Of a stretch of 64,000 nt of DNA, positions 23,858-32,833 are shown in pieces; the stretch's first letter is position 1; each line of letters opens with the position of its first letter. Both the position numbers and the translations under genes were made by a program. The notes under the pieces are model-generated. The model searched no databases. It was not told where the DNA came from and saw only the letters and a list, made by a program, of their open reading frames with translations. Source of the stretch: CAYXVF01 sp964468125 (lineage in GTDB: Bacteria > Myxococcota > XYA12-FULL-58-9 > CAYXVF01); NCBI GenBank assembly GCA_964468125.1, contig CAYXVF010000018.1, positions 1 through 64,000 of the forward strand. The letters are read 5' to 3'.

Positions 23858-24987
23858 GCGAGCGTCCGTCGATCCAGAGCGCCTTGAGCGGGCTCCAGGT
23901 CGTGCTCGCCACCGGGCCCGGCGGTGTAGGCAAAACCACTTCGAGCTCGGCCCTCGCGGTGAACGCGGCGCAGTCAGGCAAACGGGTTTTGGTGCTCACC
24001 ATCGATCCCGCCCGCCGCCTCGCCGACGCCCTCGGCGTCAAGCTCGACAACACCCCGCGCCGGGTGGAAATGCCCGGACTCGCCGGAACCGGCGAGCTCT
24101 GGGCGTTGATGCTAGACCCGGTGAAGACCTTCGATGATTTGATCGAGCGCTTGGCCCCGAGTCACGAAGTCGCGACGCGCCTGACAGAGAATGTCATCTA
24201 CCGTCAGATGTCGCGTGCGCTGGCGGGGACCCTCGAGTACACAGCGGTCGAGAAGCTCTTCGATCTGCGCGAACGCTTCAATTTCGATCTCATCGTCGTG
24301 GACACGCCACCCTCGAAGAATGTGCTCGATTTCATCGAAGCCCCTCAATGGCTCCTTCGCTTTTTGGATGAGCGCGTTTTCAAGTGGTTTCTGATGCTCG
24401 ACACGCAGGAGAAGGGCAAGGGAATCACCCAGGCACTGCTGCGCCGTACTGCGCGTGTGGTGCGCGACGTTCTCGGGAAGGTCTTTGGCGACGAGTTCGT
24501 GGGGGACTTGAGCGAGTTCATGCACGCGATCGAAGGAATGACCCACGAGTTTCGTCGCCGCGCCGATGCGATTCAGTCGCTTCTCGCTTCCGAGCACACG
24601 GGTTTCTTGGTGGTGGCCACAACGGATCCCTTCGTGATCTCCGATGCGGTGTACCTGCGCGAGGAGATCTCTCGGCGAGGCGTCAACTTCGCGGGATTTC
24701 TCGTCAACCGTGTCTATCGCCCGACGGGCCTCGAAAGCCCGCAGGCGGCGGCGACAATCGTCCGTGAAGCGGCGCCCGATGAGCCGCAGGTGGGGGCGCT
24801 AGCGGAGAAATTGGTAGCGGAGGCGGAGGCGCTCGACGAGCGGGCGCGCAAGGACAGCGACGCGATCGAAGCGCTCCGGAAGCGCGCACGGTGGAAGGGC
24901 TTCGTGGGGACGATTCCTCGCGAAATCCACGAGATCCACGACCTCGTAGCACTCGGGAACCTCGCCGCGTCGATCGTCAGCGTTTGA
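23854..24987 (+). CDS. ArsA/Get3-like ATPase, second of a pair, with altered P-loop
   Basis: This 377-residue protein starts at a TTG overlapping the preceding stop by four bases. Its P-loop is VVLATGPGGVGKTTSSSALA: the signature Lys of KGGxGK is replaced by Pro, while the main Walker Lys is kept. LIVVDTPPSKNVLDFIEAPQ is switch II, with DTPPS in place of DTAPT. A long helical segment (FKWFLMLDTQEKGKGITQAL, then MHAIEGMTHEFRRRADAIQS) fits the client-binding helical subdomain of Get3/ArsA. DPFVISDAVYLREEISRRGV is typical of the family. I infer a partner of the upstream ATPase. Confidence 0.8.
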   Translation: MSERPSIQSALSGLQVVLATGPGGVGKTTSSSALAVNAAQSGKRVLVLTIDPARRLADALGVKLDNTPRRVEMPGLAGTGELWALMLDPVKTFDDLIERLAPSHEVATRLTENVIYRQMSRALAGTLEYTAVEKLFDLRERFNFDLIVVDTPPSKNVLDFIEAPQWLLRFLDERVFKWFLMLDTQEKGKGITQALLRRTARVVRDVLGKVFGDEFVGDLSEFMHAIEGMTHEFRRRADAIQSLLASEHTGFLVVATTDPFVISDAVYLREEISRRGVNFAGFLVNRVYRPTGLESPQAAATIVREAAPDEPQVGALAEKLVAEAEALDERARKDSDAIEALRKRARWKGFVGTIPREIHEIHDLVALGNLAASIVSV

Positions 24988-24996
24988 GAGGCACCG

Positions 24997-25431
24997 CTAG
25001 CCGCGGACCGGGCCGTGGCCAACGTTGTCCGCCATCCAGCTCGCGATGGCGCGGCGGGCGGCATGCTCGACCCCGGAGAAACGAATTCGCATCGCGATTT
25101 CGCCTCTGAGAGAGACCAGCTCGACGACCCGGCCACTGACCGGTACCGCATGCCGTGCGCCTGAGAGGTGGAGCTCGAGGTCGATCCGGTTGCCCGGCCA
25201 CAGGGGCTGCTCGGACAGGCAGAGCATTCCGCCGAAGGAGAGGTCCACGCCCCCCATGAGGTCTCCGCTCGCGCTGCGTGCGTTGAAGGAGCCCCTGACA
25301 CGCGGAACAAAGCGACGGTTGTTCCCGTCGAACGGCTCGCGGACCGGCAGCTCGGTGACCGGTTGCGGTGTGGCTTCTCCTTCGAGCTCCTCTACGAGCT
25401 CGTCTTCGAGAACACGAATGCTGGACGCCAT
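24997..25431 (-). CDS. Single-domain PilZ protein
   Basis: This 144-residue protein starts at ATG 25429-25431 (MASSIRVLEDELVEELEGEA). After an acidic N-terminal stretch comes one PilZ domain: NNRRFVPRVRGSFNARS supplies RxxxR and GGVDLSFGGMLCLSEQPL supplies DxSxxG, both needed for cyclic di-GMP binding. ARRAIASWMADNV is the closing helix. It is convergent with the ArsA pair, with 9 bases between the stops. The 280 bases upstream of it contain no gene I can support. Confidence 0.75.
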   Translation of the reverse strand: MASSIRVLEDELVEELEGEATPQPVTELPVREPFDGNNRRFVPRVRGSFNARSASGDLMGGVDLSFGGMLCLSEQPLWPGNRIDLELHLSGARHAVPVSGRVVELVSLRGEIAMRIRFSGVEHAARRAIASWMADNVGHGPVRG

Positions 25432-25711
25432 GATCCCTCCGATGGCTTGTTGAGCCCAGCAGGTGCGCGCACACCGTTTGAGCCCGTTCTGTCTTCTTCT
25501 GCCTGAAACCGCCGATCGTCCCAAGAAATCGGCATGGGAGCTATGGATCCACTTATTTAGCTACGGGCCCAAACCCTCTGCTATCCTTCAGTGGCATACG
25601 CGGGGGTGGAGGATGATGACGCGTTTGGTGGGGATGGTGTCGGGACCGCCGTTTACCCGATTCCGCCCGAGCTCGTCGGCTCTCGGGGCTCCAGGCCTCG
25701 CTCGCTGTGCC

Positions 25712-27217
25712 TCAAGGCGCGTAGTCGACCGTTGGCGGCAGGAGATGCACCTCGTTGAAATAGCTGAACAAGGTCGTGCCTTCCCAGCCCACTGCGAGCC
25801 AGGTGAAGTTGGCCCGGCTCGAAGTGAAGCGCATCACGCTCGTGCCGTCGGGCTCGAAAACATAGAGGCCTTGCGCCGCGTTCGCGGTGGAGTCGGCGAG
25901 CATGACGACGCTTCCGTCGGCCTCGGTGCGAAACCGCAACGTATTGCCGCCGTCGGAGCCAAAAGCTGACGAGAGCGAATCGCCCGTGTCCGGATCGAGC
26001 CAAAGGAACTCGTTCTCGGAGGCCACCAAGAGTCGGTCGAACGCGTCGCCGAGGGGAAAGCGCCACGGGTCGCCGAAGGTCGTGAGGAGCCGAATCGCGC
26101 CACTCAGCGTATCGATGGCCGCAATCCGGAAAGTGTCCGCGTCGTCTGGAGCGTCTTTGTAGAAGAGCGTAGACCCGTCGAAGGAGAAGCTAGCGATGTC
26201 CCTTTCCGCCTCGTAATTGTAGCGTGCTGCTTCGCGCGTGATGATGTCGTTCCCTGCTGAATCGAGGCGCCTCACGTAGTACGTCAGGCTCGCCGGATCG
26301 GTTGTGGTTTCCGACTCGAGAACGAGAATGTCGCCGTTCTCGGCGCGCGCGACCGCGTCCAGGAAGGAGCGTCCAGCCGTGGGATCGACCGGGCCGACGA
26401 GATCCGCCCCGGTGGCTGCGTCGAGCACATAGAGCCGGCGCGTTCCCGTGCCCGCGCCTTCGGTCCGGAGCACGATCGGGTCGCGGGTCCCGTCGGACCA
26501 CAACGCTGTGAGCAGGAGCGACCGTGTCCAGGTGAGGCTCGGCCCCGGATCCAGGGCCGCGATCCCAAACCGCGTGCCCCAGACGTAGCGCCGCTCCCCG
26601 ATCACCCCATCCACCTCCGCCAGGGTGCAGGGGAATCCGAGGTTCAGCCGATCGATTTCGGACGTGCCACCCTCGAGCACCACGAGGGACGAGTCGGAGC
26701 AGACCAGCAGATCGCCGGGGACATCGGAGGCCCAGAAACGGTTCGGGCGCTGCGGCGGCGCCACGACCACGTCCGTGGGCACGTATTGAATGCTGACCGG
26801 CTCCGATTCCACCGGGCCCTCCGGGCACGCGACCTCCACGACCAATTCGGCCCGCACGGGCAACCCGTAAACCGCCGGGTCGAGGGCACTGCTCGGAATG
26901 GTCACAAAAAAGCGCGCGCGGTCGTCGCTCGCCTGTAGCTCGCCGCCGCCGTCGCTCTGGAGCACGGTCACCGGCTCGATCGCCGGGGTCGAAACCAGTG
27001 TCGTTGCGCCGGCGCGAACGGCCGCCGGTGGAGTGCCGCTGCAGTTTTCGATCGCGGTGGCCACCGTGAAGTCGCCTCCTACGAGATCGGTGACCGTGAG
27101 CAGAGTGTCGATCTCGGCGCGCGGGTCAGTGGACTCTTCGTCATCGCCACAGCCACTGAGGAGCGCGATCTGCGACAAGAGCCCCGAAAGGAGTAGGGCG
27201 GTGTGAATCTGTTTCAT
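25712..27217 (-). CDS. Secreted lipoprotein, unknown function, probable beta-propeller
   Basis: This 501-residue protein starts at ATG 27215-27217 (MKQIHTALLLSGLLSQIALL) with lipobox LLSGC, so it is anchored at the cell surface or outer membrane. The first 160 residues look like an immunoglobulin-type beta domain (AELVVEVACPEGPVESEPVS). From about residue 185 short repeats recur: DLLVCSDSSLVVLEGGTSEI, GIAALDPG, TLFYKDAPDDADTFRIAAID and EFLWLDPDTGDSLSSAFGSD. This pattern suggests a beta-propeller. I recognise no family. The PilT-type gene upstream ends 5 bases before this start on the same strand. Confidence 0.6.
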   Translation of the reverse strand: MKQIHTALLLSGLLSQIALLSGCGDDEESTDPRAEIDTLLTVTDLVGGDFTVATAIENCSGTPPAAVRAGATTLVSTPAIEPVTVLQSDGGGELQASDDRARFFVTIPSSALDPAVYGLPVRAELVVEVACPEGPVESEPVSIQYVPTDVVVAPPQRPNRFWASDVPGDLLVCSDSSLVVLEGGTSEIDRLNLGFPCTLAEVDGVIGERRYVWGTRFGIAALDPGPSLTWTRSLLLTALWSDGTRDPIVLRTEGAGTGTRRLYVLDAATGADLVGPVDPTAGRSFLDAVARAENGDILVLESETTTDPASLTYYVRRLDSAGNDIITREAARYNYEAERDIASFSFDGSTLFYKDAPDDADTFRIAAIDTLSGAIRLLTTFGDPWRFPLGDAFDRLLVASENEFLWLDPDTGDSLSSAFGSDGGNTLRFRTEADGSVVMLADSTANAAQGLYVFEPDGTSVMRFTSSRANFTWLAVGWEGTTLFSYFNEVHLLPPTVDYAP

Positions 27218-27222
27218 AGACC

Positions 27223-28296
27223 TCACTCGATGGTGAGTGAGCGTTGGAACTCTTCGGGATTCGACGCCGCCATCTTCGCCACCTCAAAGCTGATCATCTT
27301 GGTGCGGAACAGCTCAGCGAGGTGTTGGTCAAACGTCTGCATGCCGTAGAGGTCGCGCCCCTGGGAGATGTGGTGCTGGATCTCCCCGTGTTTGTCCGCG
27401 TTGCGGATCGCTTCCTGAATCGTTCGCGTGACTCGCATGATCTCCACCGCTGGTACGCGGCTCTGTCCTTCGGCCATCGGCAGGAGGCGAAGGGAGACGG
27501 TGGCTTTCAATGCTTCGGCGAGGCGCACCCGTGCGGCCTCGTGGTCTTCTGGAGGAAAGAGCCCGATGAAGCGCTGGATCGTGTGCATGGCGTCGGGTGT
27601 GTGCACCGCACTGATCACGAGGTGCCCCGTTTCAGCCCCCTTCAGGCAGATCTCAGCGGTTTCATAGTCGCGTACCTCGCCCAGCATGATCACGTCCGGA
27701 TCCTGCCGAAGGGCCGCGCGCAGCGCTTCACGATAGCTCGACGTGTCCGTGCCGACCTCGCGCTGAATGAAGAGGCTCTTTTCCTTGGGAAAGAGAAACT
27801 CGATCGGGTCCTCGATGGTGACCACGTGCGCTCGACGGGTCTGATTGATGCGCTGAAGCATCGACGCCATGGTCGTGCTCTTGCCGTTGCCCGTGGCGCC
27901 GGTCACCAGCAGCAAACCGCGACGGAAGATGCAGAGATCGTTCAGCGAGCTCGGCAGATTGAGCTGCTCGAAGGAGCGGATCTGCAGGGGGATCACACGG
28001 AGCACCGTACCGACGTGCCCCCGCTGCCAAAACACCGTGGCACGGAAGCGACTGACCCCTTCGATGCTGTAGGTCACGTCGCGCTCGATCCGCGTCTCGA
28101 CGAACTTGCCATAGGCATCGCCGAGGAGCATGCGGGCGATCGCCTGCGTGTCTTCCGGCTTGAGGGGCGGATACTTCGCTGGAAGGAGGTCTCCCTGCAG
28201 GCGCAGGTGCGGCGGGTGTCCCACCTCGAAGTGAAGGTCGCTGATCCCGCGGTCGACCCCGAATTGGAGAATGCGATCAAACGCGGTCTGATCCAT
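27223..28296 (-). CDS. pilT: PilT/PilU-type retraction ATPase
   Basis: This 357-residue ATPase starts at ATG 28294-28296 (MDQTAFDRILQFGVDRGISD); a GTG at 28365 would add 23 residues. The N-terminal PAS-like domain has ISDLHFEVGHPPHLRLQGDL. The ATPase core has Walker A TGATGNGKSTTMASML, the Asp box VVTIEDPIEFLFP, LRQDPDVIMLGEVRDYETAE and the His box GHLVISAVHTPDAMHTIQRF. The C-terminal AIRNADKHGEIQHHISQGRD matches the PilT tail, which in PilT retracts type IV pili. No other pil genes occur here, so it is a standalone copy. The PilT/PilU distinction cannot be made by eye. It is divergent from the formyltransferase-like gene. Confidence 0.88.
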   Translation of the reverse strand: MDQTAFDRILQFGVDRGISDLHFEVGHPPHLRLQGDLLPAKYPPLKPEDTQAIARMLLGDAYGKFVETRIERDVTYSIEGVSRFRATVFWQRGHVGTVLRVIPLQIRSFEQLNLPSSLNDLCIFRRGLLLVTGATGNGKSTTMASMLQRINQTRRAHVVTIEDPIEFLFPKEKSLFIQREVGTDTSSYREALRAALRQDPDVIMLGEVRDYETAEICLKGAETGHLVISAVHTPDAMHTIQRFIGLFPPEDHEAARVRLAEALKATVSLRLLPMAEGQSRVPAVEIMRVTRTIQEAIRNADKHGEIQHHISQGRDLYGMQTFDQHLAELFRTKMISFEVAKMAASNPEEFQRSLTIE

Positions 28297-28394
28297 GGCG
28301 GCTTCAGAACCGCTTGCCGCTTGTTCCACGGAGCTCACCGGAGGAAGATAGCGGGGCTCCGGCACCGCATCAAGCGCCCGAGAGCGCTGGATTT

Positions 28395-29297
28395 ATGACG
28401 CATCCACTCCGTATCGTGCTGGTGGGGCAGAGCGGGCCCTACGCCCCCCCGGTGCTTCGACGCCTCATTGACGATCCAGGTCCCTGGCGGATTGTCGGGG
28501 TGGTCGAAGGTCGCCGTCGCGGCTCTGGCGGGCCGCTTCACCGCCGAGTTTCGCCGCGCGGCAGGCCGATGCCCGTGGGCAACAATCTGACGGCGGTGGC
28601 GAGCGCTCTTGGGATCACCGCCCTCCAGACCCGGGACATCAATGATCCGGCCGCGGTCGACTTCATCGACTCGTTGGAGGCGGACCTGCTGCTCTGTGCC
28701 GGCTTTGACCGCTTGTTTAAACCGGCCGTGCTCGAGGCGGTGAGCTGGGGCGGCATCAACATTCATCCTTCAACGCTTCCCGAGTGGCGAGGTCCGGCGC
28801 CGCTGTTCTGGGCGATTCGGGAAGGGCGGCGACGGATCGGGGTCACGATTCACGGCCTCGATCCGCGGGAGGACCACGGACCGATCTACGCCCACGACGC
28901 GTTTGAGCGACGTCCGAGGATGAGCGGCGAGTCTTTGTACGGGGCGGCTGTGGCCACTGCTTTTCCAATGCTGCGCCGGGTTTTGCAGAAGCTCAACGCC
29001 GGTACGCTGGTTGGCACCTCGCAAGATGAAACCCAGGCGACCCGTGCTCCTCGGCCCACCCCAGACGACGCGAGGATCGAGCCGGGTAGGTGGGAGTGCG
29101 AGCACCTCGTAGACTTCGCGTGCGCGGCAACATTCTTTTGCATGCCGTGGATGCAGCTCGGCGGTGACCGTTTTCACATCGCCCGCGGCGTCAGTGCGGA
29201 ACCCAACGCCACGCTGCCCGGCGAATTCGTTCAGAAAGGCACTTCGTTGATTGTGCAGTGTCGGAACGGTGTCGCACATCTGGAGCTCCTCCGTTGA
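28395..29297 (+). CDS. Formyltransferase-family protein
   Basis: This 300-residue protein starts at ATG 28395 (MTHPLRIVLVGQSGPYAPPV). It matches the formyl_transferase fold, with GGINIHPSTLPEWRGPAPLF (the HxSLLPxxRG catalytic His region) and IGVTIHGLDPREDHGPI with the conserved Asp. A C-terminal section (GRWECEHLVDFACAATFFCM) resembles the Formyl_trans_C part of Fmt-like enzymes. The known family uses 10-formyl-tetrahydrofolate on Met-tRNA, purine intermediates or nucleotide sugars. The substrate here is uncertain; the sequence is too divergent to be called Fmt. Confidence 0.75.
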   Translation: MTHPLRIVLVGQSGPYAPPVLRRLIDDPGPWRIVGVVEGRRRGSGGPLHRRVSPRGRPMPVGNNLTAVASALGITALQTRDINDPAAVDFIDSLEADLLLCAGFDRLFKPAVLEAVSWGGINIHPSTLPEWRGPAPLFWAIREGRRRIGVTIHGLDPREDHGPIYAHDAFERRPRMSGESLYGAAVATAFPMLRRVLQKLNAGTLVGTSQDETQATRAPRPTPDDARIEPGRWECEHLVDFACAATFFCMPWMQLGGDRFHIARGVSAEPNATLPGEFVQKGTSLIVQCRNGVAHLELLR

Positions 29298-29403
29298 TTC
29301 AGACCTGCCGTTGACCCGACCTTCGGACCGTATGTAGCCTCGCTTGGCGCGAACTCCGCGCACTGAGGTGAAGGCGCACGAGCGCCGCCGGAGGTCTCGA
29401 GAG

Positions 29404-29862
29404 ATGGACACGGCGAAAGAGCTCGCAACGAGTGAGCTGTTCGAGGGTCTTGGTGCAGAGGACCTGGCCGCGTTTGCGAACATCGCGCAAGAGGTCAAGT
29501 ACGGTCCCGAAGAAGAGGTCTTTGGTAAAGGCAGTGCGGGCGATGCGCTCTACGTGATCGCTGAAGGCACGTTTGTCGTTCGGGTTCAGGATGACGAGGG
29601 CGATGAGGTTGACGTCGCCCAGCTCAAGCCGGGAACCTATTTCGGAGAGATGGAAGTCCTCGCCGGATCGAGCCGGGGTGCGGCGATCTTCTCAGTCGAA
29701 GATGGGCGTTGCTATCGCTTCGATGCCAGTGAATTGCTCTCCATGCTGAAGTCAAAGCCTCATCTGGCCGCGCACTTCTACCGGCAGGTTGCTCTAGAGC
29801 TAGTAAAACGTTTGCGTAACACCACTCGTGACATGGGGTATTTCAAGTCGCGAGCGACTTGA
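29404..29862 (+). CDS. Cyclic-nucleotide-binding domain protein
   Basis: This 152-residue protein starts at ATG 29404 (MDTAKELATSELFEGLGAED). It consists of one cNMP-binding domain: VFGKGSAGDALYVIAEGTFV, then GTYFGEMEVLAGSSRGAAIF, the phosphate-binding cassette region where GE is kept and Arg follows. No helix-turn-helix or other output domain is attached. It stands first in the co-oriented Glt-like cluster, 41 bases before the first barrel gene. It may be a signalling or scaffold protein. Confidence 0.75.
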   Translation: MDTAKELATSELFEGLGAEDLAAFANIAQEVKYGPEEEVFGKGSAGDALYVIAEGTFVVRVQDDEGDEVDVAQLKPGTYFGEMEVLAGSSRGAAIFSVEDGRCYRFDASELLSMLKSKPHLAAHFYRQVALELVKRLRNTTRDMGYFKSRAT

Positions 29863-29903
29863 ATGCGTCTGTCCATCCCCACCGCGACCGAACGAGTGTG
29901 ATC

Positions 29904-30602
29904 ATGAAGATGAAGACGTTCTCCCTTGTCACTTCGAGTCGCATCGGCCTGCTCGTCGTGGCTTTGCTGCTCTGGGCGACCCCGGCCGTGGCCCAGATTC
30001 CCGGCATTCCTGCCCTCGACGAGGAAGAGGCGGAGGTGCTCGAAGCGCAAGACCAGGTCATTCAGAACCGGAAGTATGACCTCACGAGCGAGCTCACGAT
30101 CCTCGGTGGAGGCTTCCTGGTCGACCCGTACTACAAGGGCGCCACCGCATCGGCGGCATACACGGTCCATCTCTCGGATTTTTGGGCATGGGAGGTGGTT
30201 CAGGGCACCTACTCCTTCAATTTCGATACCTCACTCAAAAACGAGATTCAGCGTGTGGCCTTTGCGCAAGGGCTCGTCGTGCCCGAGTTCGCGGAGATAA
30301 CCTGGGCTGCCACCTCACGACTCGTTCTGAAGCCACTCTATGGCAAGCAAGCGCTGTTCAATAAGGAAGTGATTCACATCGAAGCCTTCATCGCAGCGGG
30401 GCCCGCCGTGTTGAGTCGATCCAACACGGATGCCTCCTTTGCCATCGGCGCCAACGTCGGCGGAGGCTTCCGGTTTTGGATCACCGAGGTGATGGCCTTC
30501 CGCGTGGACATCGCCCAGCTCCTTTATCTCGAAGGCAGCAACTTCGAGACCGACCTGCACCTCCAAGCAGGCCTGTCCTTCAACCTGAAGAGCGAGGACT
30601 GA
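29904..30602 (+). CDS. Outer-membrane beta-barrel protein (Glt-cluster type), first copy
   Basis: This 232-residue protein starts at ATG 29904 (MKMKTFSLVTSSRIGLLVVA). A signal peptide ends at AVAQ. A short acidic segment (LDEEEAEVLEAQDQ) precedes a barrel with alternating strands: ELTILGGGFLVDPYYKGATA, YTVHLSDFWAWEVVQGTYSF, and a C-terminal LHLQAGLSFNLK. It resembles the myxobacterial outer-membrane barrel domain family to which the Glt gliding proteins GltA and GltB belong. The next gene encodes a paralogue (about 30 percent similar by eye, sharing DFWAWE). One base separates the two. Confidence 0.65.
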   Translation: MKMKTFSLVTSSRIGLLVVALLLWATPAVAQIPGIPALDEEEAEVLEAQDQVIQNRKYDLTSELTILGGGFLVDPYYKGATASAAYTVHLSDFWAWEVVQGTYSFNFDTSLKNEIQRVAFAQGLVVPEFAEITWAATSRLVLKPLYGKQALFNKEVIHIEAFIAAGPAVLSRSNTDASFAIGANVGGGFRFWITEVMAFRVDIAQLLYLEGSNFETDLHLQAGLSFNLKSED

Positions 30603-30603
30603 G

Positions 30604-31293
30604 ATGAAGAAGCTAATGGCCGCAGTCGTTCTTGCCGGTTCGCTCTTCGTCGTTCCGGACACCGCCCGCGCGGAGCTCACCCTCGACATCGAGACCCCTC
30701 GGGTTTTCTCGATCCAGGATCGACCCTATCGACTCGGGCACGAGTTCACCTTGGGAGTGGGGCTGCTGCCGATGGACTCGTTCTATATCGGCACCGTCGC
30801 CTCCGGCAGCTACACCTATCACTTCAGTGACTTCTGGGCGTGGGAGATGCTTCACGCCAACTACTCCATCAACGCCGACAGTGGGCTCGCTCAGGAGCTG
30901 CTCGACGAGTTCGGAGTGGAGCCCGTGCGAGGTGGCGGAGACCGAATCACCACCTTCGCCACCAGCGCTCTCGTGATTAAGCCACTGTTTGGCAAGATCG
31001 CGCTCTTCAACGAAACGATGCTTTACGCCGAGAGTCAGTTCTTCATCGGCGGCGGGCCAATGCGCCTCGCTCTCGAGGAAGACGGAACGTTTTACTTTGC
31101 CGGCCTCATCGGCGGTGCGCTGCGCTTCTGGACCAACGATGTGTTCTCGATTCGCTTTGAGGTTCGCGACTACCTGATCTTCCGGGACTGGGTACCGGAC
31201 AACACGATGATGTTGGGGATCAGTGCATCCTTCAATTTCTTCACTCCGAGTCCCGAGGAGCTGTTGGCCACGGAGAACGGAGGCAGCCCATGA
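30604..31293 (+). CDS. Outer-membrane beta-barrel protein (Glt-cluster type), second copy
   Basis: This 229-residue protein starts at ATG 30604 (MKKLMAAVVLAGSLFVVPDT) with a signal peptide ending at ARA. The barrel pattern parallels the previous gene: EFTLGVGLLPMDSFYIGTVA, YTYHFSDFWAWEMLHANYSI, then ALVIKPLFGKIALFNETMLY, ending MMLGISASFNFFTPSPEE. The paired layout matches GltA/GltB of Myxococcus, outer-membrane porin-like proteins proposed to expose the gliding machinery. Its stop overlaps the next start (ATGA). Which copy is GltA and which GltB cannot be told. Confidence 0.65.
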   Translation: MKKLMAAVVLAGSLFVVPDTARAELTLDIETPRVFSIQDRPYRLGHEFTLGVGLLPMDSFYIGTVASGSYTYHFSDFWAWEMLHANYSINADSGLAQELLDEFGVEPVRGGGDRITTFATSALVIKPLFGKIALFNETMLYAESQFFIGGGPMRLALEEDGTFYFAGLIGGALRFWTNDVFSIRFEVRDYLIFRDWVPDNTMMLGISASFNFFTPSPEELLATENGGSP

Positions 31294-32825
31294 AACGCAG
31301 AATTACGCTTCTCTTCGCCTTTTCTTGCCTTCTCTCGGTTCCAGCTCTCGCGCAGGAAGACGAGACTGAGGAGATCGAAGAAGTCGCCCCGGAGGAGGGA
31401 GAGGAGGTCGACGTCGATGAGGAGGCGGAAGTCGAGGAGCTGAACATGCAGGAAATCGACCCGGCGATTTTCGATGACGCCCTAGATGACTATTACGCTC
31501 GGAGTTTTGAATCCGCGGCTGCGGGATTCTGGAGCTACATCTTCTATGGCGACCAAACCGCCAAGAACTACGAATGGGCCCAGTTCTTCCTTGCCGAATG
31601 CCTTCGGGAGCTCGGGCTCTATCACGGGGCGGTTCAGTACTACTATCTCGTCGCCAAGACGCGTGCGTCCCCTGAAATCCTCCCAGAGGCGCTGGACCGT
31701 TTGGAGAAGATCTCTCGCGAGCGCCCCTTCGCCGAAAGCCTCGTCTACGAAGACCTATTGTATGACAGTGAGTTTGGCTACTTGCCGAAACGCCTGTTCA
31801 ACTGGGTCAACTATGTTCAAGGGCTCTACAACTACAGGAACGGCTTCATCGATTGGGCTCAGCGCAGCTTCGACCAGATCCCTGAGACGAGCGTGTACTA
31901 CCCGAAGGCGCAGTTCGTACGCGCCGTCTATGCGCTCAAACGAGGACGAGACGCTGAGGCCCTAGCGGTCTTCGAGACGATCACCGAGAGTGAGATCGCG
32001 GACTCAGAGGCCAAGAACCAGGCCTACCTTTCCATGGCGCGCCTGCTGTTCGACAACCAGGAGTACGCGCAGGCGATGAAGGTTTATGAGCAGGTCGAGC
32101 AGATCGACTTGAGCTTCCAGCAAGCGGAGCTCCTGCTCGAGAAGGCCTGGACCGCCTATTATCTGCAGCAAGATCGCAAGGCGATGGGACTCCTTCATGC
32201 CCTCCGGGCTCCGAGCTATATGCGCTTCTTTCAGCCGGATGCCTACATTCTTCGAGGCCTCATCCTCAAGCGCCTATGTCACTACATTCCCGCCAAACGG
32301 GTGGTTCGGGAGTTTCGATTCGACTACGGGCCCGCTCTGACGCGGTTGCGGCGGCGGCAGCCAATGAACCGCATCAAGACCATCGTCGAGGGCGGCACCC
32401 AATCAGGTTTGATCGCGCGCCGCAGCGACTTCTTGCGCAGTCTGGAAGCGGAGCGGCGGCGGCTCGAGCGCTACGACTCGAGCTGGGAGGATGTGGAGCT
32501 GGATAAACATCTCCGCCGACTGTACGATCTGGAAATCCGCGAGCAGGCCCGGCTCTGGAACCTGGACTTTGGAAAGAGTGCGGATGAGACCGCGCTGGTG
32601 CTGCTCGAGGCGGAAGAGCAGATGAACTTGCTCGATTACGAGATCGGTCTGGAGATCTTCAAGCGCTTGAAGCTCGAGGAGGCCAAGCAGACCAAGGAGG
32701 AGCCGCTGGTCGTCCCCTACGACTCAGACAAGGTCTACTACGAGTTTGACGTCGAGTTCTGGAATGACGAGCTGCACTCCTACGAATACTTCATCAACAA
32801 CCGCTGCTTCGAGGCGGCGGGGTGA
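31290..32825 (+). CDS. Periplasmic TPR protein, GltC-like
   Basis: This 511-residue protein starts at ATG 31290 (MKRRITLLFAFSCLLSVPAL) with a signal peptide ending at ALAQ. The mature N-terminus is strongly acidic (EDETEEIEEVAPEEGEEVDV). Several TPR-type repeats follow, such as KNYEWAQFFLAECLRELGLY, LPEALDRLEKISRERPFAES and EYAQAMKVYEQVEQIDLSFQ, and a helical C-terminus with VELDKHLRRLYDLEIREQAR. The order barrel-barrel-TPR and the start of the next gene at 32822-32834 match the GltA-GltB-GltC neighbourhood of Myxococcus. The GltC-like label is an inference from order, size and TPR content. Confidence 0.62.
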   Translation: MKRRITLLFAFSCLLSVPALAQEDETEEIEEVAPEEGEEVDVDEEAEVEELNMQEIDPAIFDDALDDYYARSFESAAAGFWSYIFYGDQTAKNYEWAQFFLAECLRELGLYHGAVQYYYLVAKTRASPEILPEALDRLEKISRERPFAESLVYEDLLYDSEFGYLPKRLFNWVNYVQGLYNYRNGFIDWAQRSFDQIPETSVYYPKAQFVRAVYALKRGRDAEALAVFETITESEIADSEAKNQAYLSMARLLFDNQEYAQAMKVYEQVEQIDLSFQQAELLLEKAWTAYYLQQDRKAMGLLHALRAPSYMRFFQPDAYILRGLILKRLCHYIPAKRVVREFRFDYGPALTRLRRRQPMNRIKTIVEGGTQSGLIARRSDFLRSLEAERRRLERYDSSWEDVELDKHLRRLYDLEIREQARLWNLDFGKSADETALVLLEAEEQMNLLDYEIGLEIFKRLKLEEAKQTKEEPLVVPYDSDKVYYEFDVEFWNDELHSYEYFINNRCFEAAG

Positions 32826-32833
32826 GGACGATC

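Noticed and set aside
27244..28398. 384-residue plus-strand open frame opposite the PilT-type gene
   Set aside because: It lies entirely over conserved PilT motifs on the other strand and has no homologous features.
29310..29345. TTGACC and TATGTA as a promoter before the cNMP-binding gene
   Set aside because: The spacing is only 14 bases and the region is GC-rich; chance is likely.
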